A DNA stretch of 64,000 bases, from contig CM022301.1 of assembly GCA_011799875.1 (NCBI GenBank), positions 15,625,927 through 15,689,926 on the forward strand. Direction: 5' to 3'. The notes beneath the pieces were generated by a model. That model saw only the letters and a program-made list of their open reading frames with translations. It was not told the DNA's origin and searched no databases. Both the position numbers and the translations under genes were made by a program. The stretch is from Thinopyrum elongatum. Its lineage: Eukaryota; Streptophyta; Magnoliopsida; Poales; Poaceae. Shown one piece after another: positions 43,001 to 51,005 of the stretch (its first letter is position 1; each line of letters starts with the position of its first letter).

Positions 43001-45172
43001 CATAATACAAATCGTCATCGAACGTTAAGTGTGCGGACCCTATGGGTTCGAGAACTATGTAGACATGACCGAGACACATCTCTGGTCAATAATCAATAGC
43101 AGAACCTGGATGCTCATATTGGCTCCTACATATTCTACGAAGATCTTTATCGGTCAAACCGCATAACAACATACGTTATTCCCTTTGTCATCGGTATGTT
43201 ACATGCCCGAGATTCGATCGCCGGTATCATCATACCTAGTTCAATATCGTTACCGGCAAGTCTCTTTACTCGTTCCGTAATGCATCATCACGCAACTAAC
43301 TCATTAGTCACATTGCTTGCAAGGCTTCATATGATGTGCATTACCGAGAGGGCCCAGAGATACCTCTCCGATACTCAGATTGACAAATCCTAATCTCGAT
43401 CTATGCCAACCCAACAAACACCTTCGGAGACACCTGTAGAGCATCTTTATAATCACTCAGTTACGTTGCGACGTTTGATAGCACACAAGGTGTTCCTCCG
43501 GTATTCGGGAGTTGCATAATCTCATAGTCAGAGGAATATGTATAAGTCATGAAGAAAGCAATAGCAATAAAACTTAACGATCATTATGCTAAGCTAACGG
43601 ATGGGTCTCGTCCATCACATCATTCTCCTAATGATGTGATCCCGTTCATCAAATGACAACACATGTCTATGGTCAGGAAACTTAACCATCTTTGATTAAC
43701 AAGCTAGTCAAGTAGAGGCATACTAGGGACACTTTGTTTTGTCTATGTATTCACACATGTATCAAGTTTCCGGTTAATACAATTCTAGCATGAATAATAA
43801 ACATTTATCATGATATAAGGAAATATAAATAACAACTTTATTATTGCCTCTAGGGCATATTTCCTTCAAATTCTTCCTGTTTGTGCTCATCCCACGCACG
43901 TACACCTTTTCCATTCCACAGCTGTAAGAGTTCTTTAACTAATGGTCTTAGGTAGACATCAATGTCATTGCCGGGTTGCTTAGGGCCTTGGATAAGCACT
44001 GGCATCATAATGAAGTTTCGCTTCATGCACAACCAAGGAGGAAGGTTATACATACATAGAGTCACAGGCCAGGTGCTATGGTTGCTGCTCTGCTCCCCAA
44101 AAGGATTAATGCCATCTGCACTTAGACCAAACCATACGTTCCTTGCGTCACCTGCAAAGTCCTCCCTGTACTTTCTCTCGATTTTTCTCCACTGCGACCC
44201 GTCAGCGGGTACTCTCAACTTCCCGTCTTTCTTACGGTCTTCTCTGTGCCATCGCATCGCCTTGGCATGCTCTTTGTTTTGGAACAAACGTTTCAACCGT
44301 GGTATTATAGGAGCATACCACATCACCTTGGCAGGAATATTCTTCCTGGGGCGCTCGCCCTCGACATCACCAGGGTCATCGCGGCTGATCTTATAGCGCA
44401 ATGCACCGCATACCAGGCACGTGTTCAAAACCTCGTACTCACCGCGGTAGAGGATGCAGTCATTAGGACATGCATGTATCTTCTGCACCTCTAACCCTAG
44501 AGGGCAAACAACCTTCTTTGCTTCGTACGTACTCTCGGGCAATTCGTTGTCCTTTGGAAGCATCTTCTTTAACATTATCAGCAACTTTCCAAATCCCTTG
44601 TCAGATACACCATTCTCTGCCTTCCATTGCAGCAATTCCAGTGTGGTGCCCAGCTTTTTCTTGTCAGCTTCGCAATTCGGGTACAACAATTTCTTGTGAT
44701 CCTCTAACATGCGCTGCAACTTCTTCTTCTCCTTTTCACTTGCGCAGTTTCTCTTTGCATCGGCAATGGCCCGACCTAGATCATCAGCGGGCTCATCTGA
44801 TGCCTCTTCTTCAGCTTCTTCCCGCATTGTCGGCTCAGCTTCTTCCCCCATTATTGTACCATCGTATTCAGGGAACCCATGGCCAGGATAGCTGTCGTCG
44901 TCCTCTTCTTCTTCATTGTCTTCCATCATAACCCCTCTTTCTCCGTGCTTGGTCCAAACATTATAGTGGGGCATGAAACCGGACTCAAACAGGTGGACGT
45001 GAATGGTTCTTAACTTAGAGTAATTCTGATCATTCTTACAGCCGGCACATGGACAAGGCATAAAACCATCCGTCCGCTTGTTTGCCTCAGCCACAAGCAG
45101 AAAAGTATGCACGCCATTAACGAACTGGGGAGAGCATCGGTCATCGTACATCCATTGCCGGCTCATCTTCAT
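40056..45172 (-). pseudogene. CACTA 2 gene B: TNP2-type transposase, open except for a solo LTR
   Basis: ATG at 45172-45170 (MKMSRQWMYDDRC), stop at 40058-40056 after RSHSGM. The coding sequence is in two parts, 45172-43869 and 42110-40056, split by a 1,758-bp solo LTR with target duplication AATTC in the codons for Glu-Phe of QEEFDLHALL. Taking out the LTR and one duplicate gives 3,354 bp in one phase with no stop (1,117 residues), one codon shorter than the frame of element 1. Domains are as described for element 1: transposase-associated N-terminus, Transposase_21, DUF4218, DUF4216. All four element 1 stop positions are sense codons here. Before the LTR landed this was probably a working transposase. 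Confidence 0.93.
42111..43868 (-). mobile_element. Solo LTR of an Angela/BARE/WIS-type Copia element
   Basis: On the plus strand it starts TGTTGGGGAACGTAGCATGC and ends GGGCATATTTCCTTCA, the exact inverse of the LTR at 3509-5254. Length 1,758 bp; target duplication AATTC (42106-42110 and 43869-43873). There is no internal domain, so the parent element was lost by recombination between its LTRs. It carries a 17-base C run (42526-42542) beside the TATA region and differs from both LTRs of the 3.5-12 kb element at many sites, so it comes from another insertion. Confidence 0.93.
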
Positions 45173-45263
45173 TACACAACACCGAATAGACCAAATTAAT
45201 ACAAGTTCATACATAAAGTTCATACAACACTTATTCTCATAAAACAAACATACAAATAACTCT

Positions 45264-45708
45264 CTAACTAAAGCATTTAAATGCAACAACAAATGCGATC
45301 AAGATCGCAACTAAGGTAACAATTGATCCAACAACATAATGATACCAAGCCTCACTATCAATGACATATTTTCTAATCTTTCTAATCTTCAAGCGCATTT
45401 TCTCCATCTTGATCTTGTGATCATCGACAACATCGGCAACATGCAACTCCAATTCCATCTTCTCCCCCTCAATTCTTTTCAATTTTTCTTTCAAATACTC
45501 ATTTTCTCTTTCAACTAAATTTAACCTCTCGATAATAGGGTCGGTTGGAATTTCCGGTTCACATACCTCCTAGATAAAAATATCTATGCCAACTTGATGG
45601 GCATAATTTGTCATAAACACGAAATGCAACAAATAGTTATAAAAGAGAATATACCACATTCGAATCATAACCCGGACGAGGGCCGACGGGGACGGATATC
45701 AAAACCAT
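45264..45708 (-). CDS. CACTA 2 gene A: small coiled-coil protein with a C-terminal membrane segment
   Basis: Exon 1 is 45708-45655 (MVLISVPVGPRPGYDSNV, donor GT); exon 2 is 45569-45264 (starts EVCEPEIPTDP, acceptor AG at 45571-45570). The joined protein has 119 residues and no stop. A charged coiled-coil stretch covers about residues 35-90 (EREN, KEKLKRIEGEKMELELH, KIKMEKMRLKIRKIRK). SEAWYHYVVGS is followed by IVTLVAILIAFVVAF, a likely tail-anchor-type membrane span, and the end KCFS. It lies between the TATA box and the transposase, about 90 bp before its ATG on the same strand, so both may come from one primary transcript. Function unknown. Confidence 0.65.
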
Positions 45709-46208
45709 GGCACTATGTATAACAAACAACGTACGAGTAAGATAATTATACGAGTAACTATATATCTAAATCACGCAAACATGATTTTTTTTTATATAAA
45801 AAAGATAAGAACAAGAGGCTCACCACAAGGTGGTGCTGGCGACGGGACGGTGCAGGCGATCGACGGTGGTTAGGACGGAGACGGGAAGGCACTAAGTAAA
45901 CCACACCTACATATGCAAACTAAGAGTTATTTTGACCTCAAATTGCATATAAATCAAATACTACCACATATAATTCCTCCCAAAATAAAACACACAAATC
46001 ACTATATTTATAGAGCATTGCAAGAGCTAATCTAGCAATGAGAGATGAAAGGACAAAGTTGCTAACCTTTGTGATCACTTGGATGGATGGGGTGCCTTCA
46101 AATCTTCACAAATTTTGGCAAAAATGGAGTGTGAGCTCGAGAGGAAGAGGAAGAAAACAAAGGAGAGGGGAAAGGGGAAGAACAGAGCGCTCGGGCTCGA
46201 CGAAGGGG

Positions 46209-46217
46209 TTTATATAG
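46209..46217 (-). promoter_or_regulatory. TATA box of CACTA 2 genes A and B
   Basis: CTATATAAA on the minus strand, between the terminal repeats (46218-46514) and the leader of gene A; same place as 15018-15028 in element 1. Confidence 0.6.
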
Positions 46218-46514
46218 GATGACCTTTAGTACCGGTTAGTTATACGAACCGGGACTAAAGGTGCATCTCTAGTCCCGGTTCGTATAACCAACTGGTACTA
46301 AAGGTGCTGGTGGGGCCCCAGCCTGACACAAGCCTGCCACCACGTCTTTAGTACCGGTTCGTGGCACGAACCGGTACTAAAGGTTCACCACGAACCAGTA
46401 CTAATGATCGCCGCCCGCCTAGCCGTTGGAACCGGCACTAATGAGCACATTAGTGCCGGTTCAGTTACAAACCGGGACTAATGTGCTTCACATTAGGCCC
46501 TTTTTCTACTAGTG
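46218..46514. repeat. CACTA 2 5' subterminal repeats and terminus
   Basis: About ten copies of TTTAGTACCGGTT/ACCGGGACTAAAGG, as direct and inverted pairs, then the end TTTTTCTACTAGTG (terminal CACTAGTAGAAAAAGGGCC on the minus strand). Confidence 0.85.
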
Positions 46515-46844
46515 GTCCCAAAATAAGTGTCGTTGATTAGTACCATAACTAAAATATTTTGTGTGCCGCCGCCAAAATATACCCCGCCCCACCCGTGCCT
46601 TATGGAAATATTTCATACACCACCCGGGTGCATCAGCAATAAAAACATCGTCATCTCCCGAAATGTTTGGCTCGCCGACCGGATTGTCCCAACGAAACAG
46701 TGGTGCGCGTGCAATAAATAAATAAATAAATTTAAGACCCAAACCAATGAGTTTCGGGGACCTTCGAACTCCCACCCAAATACTAATTACTAGGGAGCTT
46801 TTTAGGCCAAAGCAAAACAAGTCCCGGGATTTATATTTGGAGTT
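46515..46844. repeat. Tandem duplication, copy A (right part, beyond CACTA 2)
   Basis: Begins with the GTC duplicate and CCAAAATAAGTGTC, and matches 49226-49556 nearly base for base. It contains AATAAATAAATAAATAAATT and no gene; a 64-codon frame present in both copies is incidental. Confidence 0.88.
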
Positions 46845-47540
46845 CGTTTGCCAGAACACTATTCATAATTTTTACATCATTATCTAATATATACACACAA
46901 CTAATAATACATGCATATTTTGATCTCTTCTTTAAAGATGAAGGACATGCGGGATAAGCTCCTACCAGAGAATCGCGTACGAGCGATTCAAGAGGAAATA
47001 GCGGGATTTTTGCTCGACCAGGTCATAGATCCCAAAGGAGAATTTCATTACCCCGTACCTAGCTAGATCGACCTAATGACTCCATGTAATGATCTGCAAA
47101 TTAAGAGCAGAAATTGTATATACCAAATTGTATATATATACATGTGTATGTGTGAATGGTCGTGCGAGACATTCGATGATATATATATATATATATGATC
47201 GGTTCTACGAGGAATTTTATTTATATATATGCATAATGTGTACAATATGTAGTATCGTAAAATACCAGCAAATGAAAAAGAATTAAATGGAAAACACAAA
47301 ATTAAAGGAAAAATAAATCATAAACCCCAAACCCCCTAAACCTTTTGTTACCAACCGATACTAAAGGTCTCACAGCCCCCGGCGCGGGCTCGTGCCATGT
47401 GATGGCCCTTTAGTGGCGGTTCGTGTTGAACCGGGACTAAAGGGGAGGGGGGCGTTTAGTCCCCACCCTTTAATGCCGGTTCCAGAACCGGCACTAAAGA
47501 GCCTCACGAACCGGTGCTAAATCCCAATTCTACACTAGTG
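46845..47540 (+). mobile_element. Orphan CACTA 3' end in copy B
   Basis: It contains the last coding exon of gene D (ATGAAGGACATGCGGGATAAG from about 46939 to TAG near 47067), the (TA)n run, the subterminal repeats and the end CTACACTAGTG at 47540, but no 5' end. It is a duplicate of 26731-27435, not a separate insertion. Confidence 0.85.
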
Positions 47541-47840
47541 CATCTCTCTCTATCAATATCGATGGGACGAAAGAAACGCACCACATCTTTTGTTTTAGCT
47601 CGCCAAAAAAAAACCCGCACGATCTATGGATGGATGGAAAATCCCTCCCTCCTTTTCGTCTTTTCGTCTTTTCTTCTTTCTTTCTTCCTTTTGGATTTGG
47701 ATTTGAACTGACACATCCGTACATCGGCCACACGTACGTACGTACGCCGATGCAGTGTCCGTACGTCTTCCGGTCGTTCGTATTCGCTCGATCGCTCGCC
47801 TACGATGTACGTACGGCCACATCATCATCGACTTGTCTTA

Positions 47841-48095
47841 GGCTACCCGCAATGAAAGTATCATAGGTAGTATCATGCATGCCAACTAAGCGATTTTGAT
47901 GAGGTGGTATATAATTAAATGAAGAAAGAGAGGCTTGGGTATCATATTAAATGATGTGCTACTTTGTGTCATGCATGACAATAAATATAGTTCTCTATGA
48001 TACCAACACATGATACTATGCATTACGGATGTAGTATCATAGACTAGTATCATATGCATAATACTAGTATATGATACTCCCCATTACAACCAGTC
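47841..48095. mobile_element. Tourist-like MITE, copy B counterpart
   Basis: Same position and TTA duplication as 27736-27969 (here TTA at 47838-47840 and 48096-48098), slightly longer and changed inside around the TATGATAC words. Confidence 0.7.
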
Positions 48096-48124
48096 TTAGG
48101 CGCTTCGCTTCACTCCCAGACTAA

Positions 48125-48660
48125 GGCTAGTCATAGTGGGGAGCAACTTAGACTAGTGACATGCATATGACACTAGTCTTTGTTACTACCTTCATAATGC
48201 AAAGTAACATGCAAGTAGTATCATAGATGATAGCATTTATTACATTATATACTCATTTTGCTTTGGGTTGCGTTATGTTATAGTAACATATTATGTTACT
48301 CCAAACACCTCTCTACTCATTAACTATATGCCACATAAGCAAACTTGTCTTGAAATGGGTTATGTTACTTGCTAAGTTAGGCTGGTCATAGTGGGGAGTA
48401 TCATATACTAGTATCATGCATATGATACTACGTTCATAGTGCATAGTATCATAGATTAGTATCATAGGTGGTCTCATTTATTGCCATGCATGACACATAG
48501 TAGCATAACATTTATTATGTTACGGTATCTACCTATGTTACTACAACCATCTCTCTCTTCTTTAATTACCTGCCACGTAAACATATTTACGACTCCCAAG
48601 TGCATGATACTATTTATGTTACCCCCATTGTGGCCAGCCTTACTCCCACTATGACCAGCC
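48125..48660. mobile_element. Tourist-like MITE carrying a second MITE
   Basis: Inserted only in copy B: termini GGCTAGTCATAGTGGGG and, inverted, GGCTGGTCATAGTGGGAG; target duplication TAA (48122-48124 and 48661-48663). Copy A at about 27992-28000 has the empty site AGACTAAAGAACC. Outer length without the guest is about 273 bp. Confidence 0.8.
48380..48639. mobile_element. Inner Tourist-like MITE (260 bp)
   Basis: Termini GGCTGGTCATAGTGGGG and, inverted, GGCTGGCCACAATGGG; target duplication TTA (48377-48379 and 48640-48642). It is nested in the MITE at 48125-48660, close to its right end, and is of the same family. Confidence 0.78.
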
Positions 48661-48758
48661 TAAAGAACCATCGGTCTCGATCCAAAACACCATGCATGCA
48701 TGCAGCTACGTAATTAAGTGTACGAGTCCATGAAAAACTCAACACGTACGCTTATTAA

Positions 48759-48863
48759 TTAATGCACCTCAATCAACGATACTTTCTGCAGTCTCCTCGC
48801 CTCTTCCAACCGCCTTCGTCGCGCGTCGGGCTCGTCGATGTCAGTACAGTCGGCCATGAGCAT
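48759..48863 (-). CDS. Short minus-strand frame, duplicate of 28092-28196
   Basis: MLMADCTDIDEPDARRRR with LEEARRLQKVS and the same length (34 codons plus stop). Two amino-acid changes against copy A (Tyr to Cys, Arg to Gln). If the frame is a first exon, this copy is cut off from its partner exons. Confidence 0.3.
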   Translation of the reverse strand: MLMADCTDIDEPDARRRRLEEARRLQKVSLIEVH

Positions 48864-49556
48864 CGTCCCTAATTTCTTTTTTCACTGCATCCACTTAATT
48901 TTAATCAGGTCAAAAAAATAAAATCTAAGACAATTCTTGACCGAAGAATCTATGGAAGGAAAGAAAAATAATATCGGCGCGGCCAAGAAAACATTGGCCG
49001 TGATACAAACCAAATACATGCACCTAGAAAGGAAAATAACTATGGTGGTGTGCAAAAAATACCCTCCATGATGTTCAAACTAAAGTGAACTGCAACTTCA
49101 AACCCGACAACATAAAATGTCATACAAAACACATACCTAAAAGGAAATATGAAGTGGGGTCGAATGCGACACCTGTCATATAGGGTAATATACAAATTTA
49201 GTTGCTTTTACATTTTACTCCCTCCGTCCCAAAATAAGTGTCGTTGATTAGTACCATAACTAAAATATTTCGTGTGCCGCCGCCAAAATATATCCCGCCC
49301 CACCCGTGCCTTATGGAAATATTTCATACACCACCCGGGCGCATCAGCAATAAAAACCTCGTCATCTCCCGAAATGTTTGGCTCGCCGACCGGATTGTCC
49401 CAACGAAACAGTGGTGCGCGTGCAATAAATAAATAAATAAATTTAAGACCCAAACCAATGAGTTTCGGGGACCTTCGAGCTCCCACCCAAATACTAATTA
49501 CTAGGGAGCTTTTTAGGCCAAAGCAAAACAAGTCCCGGGATTTATATTTGGAGTTC

Positions 49557-49864
49557 AAATGTAATGTGAAAAATCGTACCTACCCTAAGCCCCCCAAAAA
49601 AGGACTCTCTCCCTCCCTTGATCCATTTCTCTTCCTCCCTCACCCACCCACCGCCGCCGCCGTCGCCACCCACCGTAGACCTCGTCTCCCCCACCGGAGC
49701 TGCACCCTCTCCCCAACCAATAGCGACCCACGTAGATTCGAAGGGTTCGGCAACTATACTGGGACGCGGGCCTTTGTAGACACTCATGGCCATGGGTTAG
49801 CTAAACAACCACCTACTAGTAGTATTTAAAAGAGATTATTAATTGCTGGTTTTTTTCGCAAGTA
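49557..49864 (+). other. Flank with a UTR-like segment, first copy
   Basis: 49589-49719 is C-rich UTR-like text (AAAAAAGGACTCTCTCCCTCCC, CACCGCCGCCGCC, CACCGTAGACCTCGTCTCCC, CCACCGGAGCTGC) that is repeated at 50233-50329. No gene recognised. Confidence 0.5.
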
Positions 49865-50068
49865 CTCCCTCCGTTTCAAATTACTCGTCGTGGTTTTAGT
49901 TCAAATACTGCACTACTACGTACTCCCTCCGTTCCAAATTACTCGTCGTGGTTTTAGTTCAAAAATAACTATTTTTGAACTAAAACCACGACGAGTAATT
50001 TGGAACGGATAATTTGAACTAAAACCACGACGAGTAATTTGGAACGGAGGGAGTACGTAGTAGTGCAG
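49865..50068. mobile_element. Compound Stowaway-like fold-back element
   Basis: The core MITE is 49923-50053 (131 bp), CTCCCTCCGTTCCAAATTAC...GTAATTTGGAACGGAGGGAG, flanked by TA on both sides. A further MITE arm (49865-49906) lies to the left. The inverted repeat goes on past the TA for 13 bp: CTGCACTACTACG at 49908-49920 and CGTAGTAGTGCAG at 50056-50068. The core also contains a second inner right-arm copy (about 49976-50008). Stowaway MITEs have CTCCCTCCG-type ends and TA duplications. Confidence 0.8.
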
Positions 50069-50232
50069 TGGGGTACTATGTTGCATCCGCGCCGTCGGAT
50101 CCAAATGAAGTGCTGAGATGGATTCAACAACATGGGATCGATCCGTGGCACTTTGCCATCCACCAATCAATCGACTTTGTTCTTGGTTTTGGGTTGGTTT
50201 GGTTGGGAGAAGAAGAAGAAGAGAAACCCCCA

Positions 50233-50329
50233 GCCCCAAAAAAGACTCTCTCCCTCCCTCCCCCACCCACCGCCGCCGCCCACCGTAGACCTCGTCTCCC
50301 CCACCGGAGCTGCGCCCTCTCCCCAACCA
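50233..50329 (+). repeat. UTR-like segment, second copy
   Basis: About 95 bp nearly the same as 49589-49719, with a few short deletions (for example the TTGATCCATTTCTCTTCC part is missing). It precedes the hypothetical coding block at 50407. One copy probably is the true 5' UTR. Confidence 0.65.
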
Positions 50330-50406
50330 CCGCTGCCACCCACCCTCTCCTCATCTTCTCTCCCTAACCCTAGGCGGGCCCAGACCGAGTAGGTTAGGCG
50401 GCGGCC

Positions 50407-51005
50407 ATGGCGCCCCCAGATCTGCCTCCTCCGTCTGGTTCCTGCTCGCGCGACGGGAGAGGAGCCTCCGCGTGCTTCTTCTCCGGCGACGGTGCGGCGG
50501 TGATGCCGCTCTTTCGCGTGAGGAGATGCTGCCTACCGCTCCAACCCTAGGGCCGACGCCATGGTCCCTTCTGCCGGCCCTCTTCTCCTCCTCGGCCGCC
50601 GTCGTCGCCTTCGAGGACGTCGGCGGATTCCACCTTGATCACCTTCCAGGTCGCTCTCGACCTGGACATGGGACTGGCGCTCAGCCTGGCGCACATCCTC
50701 TGCTACAACCCCGGAGCGGGATGCGTCGATCTCATCCCCGCGCCGCAGGACGTCGAGGGCCGCCGGGACAGGGAGACCGGCGAGATGGAGTGGAGGGCAA
50801 CTTCAGCGCTGACCAGAGCGCCATGGAGGTGGCCGTGTGCCTCTACATGGTGCCCGGCGACCTTGCCGGCCAGTTCCACGCCCAGAAGATGGTCCTGCTC
50901 CGCTAGCTCCCAGGGCGCCTCTGAGGTGGTCATGTGGGTGGGACTGCTGACTACGATAATACTCGGATTTCACCCCCTGCGTCGGCTCATTGGCGGAGAT
51001 GTACA
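50407..51005 (+). pseudogene. Unrecognised gene-like block with frame changes
   Basis: A Kozak-like GGCGGCCATGGCG opens a 47-codon frame (MAPPDLPPPSGSCSRDGRG) that stops at about 50550. Downstream, coding-like text is spread over frames: FEDVGGFHLDHLP; then VALDLDMGLALSLAHILCYN with PGAGCVDLIPAPQDVEGRRD; then FSADQSAMEVAVCLYMVPGD with LAGQFHAQKMVLLR before a stop. Hydrophobic pattern and GC3 bias look like coding sequence that lost its frame. A GT donor follows at 51006. Family not recognised. Confidence 0.4.

Larger units (their letters stand above)
28559..46514 (-). mobile_element. CACTA transposon, element 2 (18.0 kb with nested insertions)
   Basis: Left end CACTAGTGCAGAACCGGG at 28559, right end CCCTTTTTCTACTAGTG at 46514, target duplication GTC (28556-28558 and 46515-46517). 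The element reads on the minus strand: 5' end at 46514, genes A, B, (C), D towards 28559. Taking out the 3,830-bp and 1,758-bp LTR-type insertions and their target duplicates leaves about 12.36 kb, close to element 1 (12.7 kb). Gene A is intact by eye; gene B is open apart from the solo LTR; genes C and D are broken. It is a sibling of element 1 in opposite orientation, so the two 3' ends face each other. Confidence 0.93.
46845..49556. repeat. Tandem duplication, copy B with the CACTA 2 empty site
   Basis: Starts at the breakpoint GGAGTT|CGTTTGCCAGAACAC and repeats in order: the CACTA 1 3' end (46845-47540), the flank (47541-49225), the uninterrupted target site TCCGTCCCAAAATAAG (GTC at 49226-49228) and on to TTGGAGTTC at 49556. 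The two copies are very similar by eye apart from MITE content. It holds no gene apart from the 34-codon frame at 48759-48863. Confidence 0.88.

Noticed and set aside
14724..46514. One 31.8-kb CACTA element from CACTG at 14724 to ACTAGTG at 46514
   Set aside because: Both inner ends (27435 and 28559) are proper termini and the 3-bp target duplications pair as CAT/CAT and GTC/GTC, so there are two elements.
46527..46721. 64-codon frame present in both copies of the duplication (also 49238-49432)
   Set aside because: Kept only because the DNA was duplicated; follows a Stowaway-like end and has no protein-like features.
46845..47540. A third, independent CACTA insertion
   Set aside because: It has only a 3' end and begins inside an intron of gene D at the duplication joint, so it is part of the tandem duplicate.
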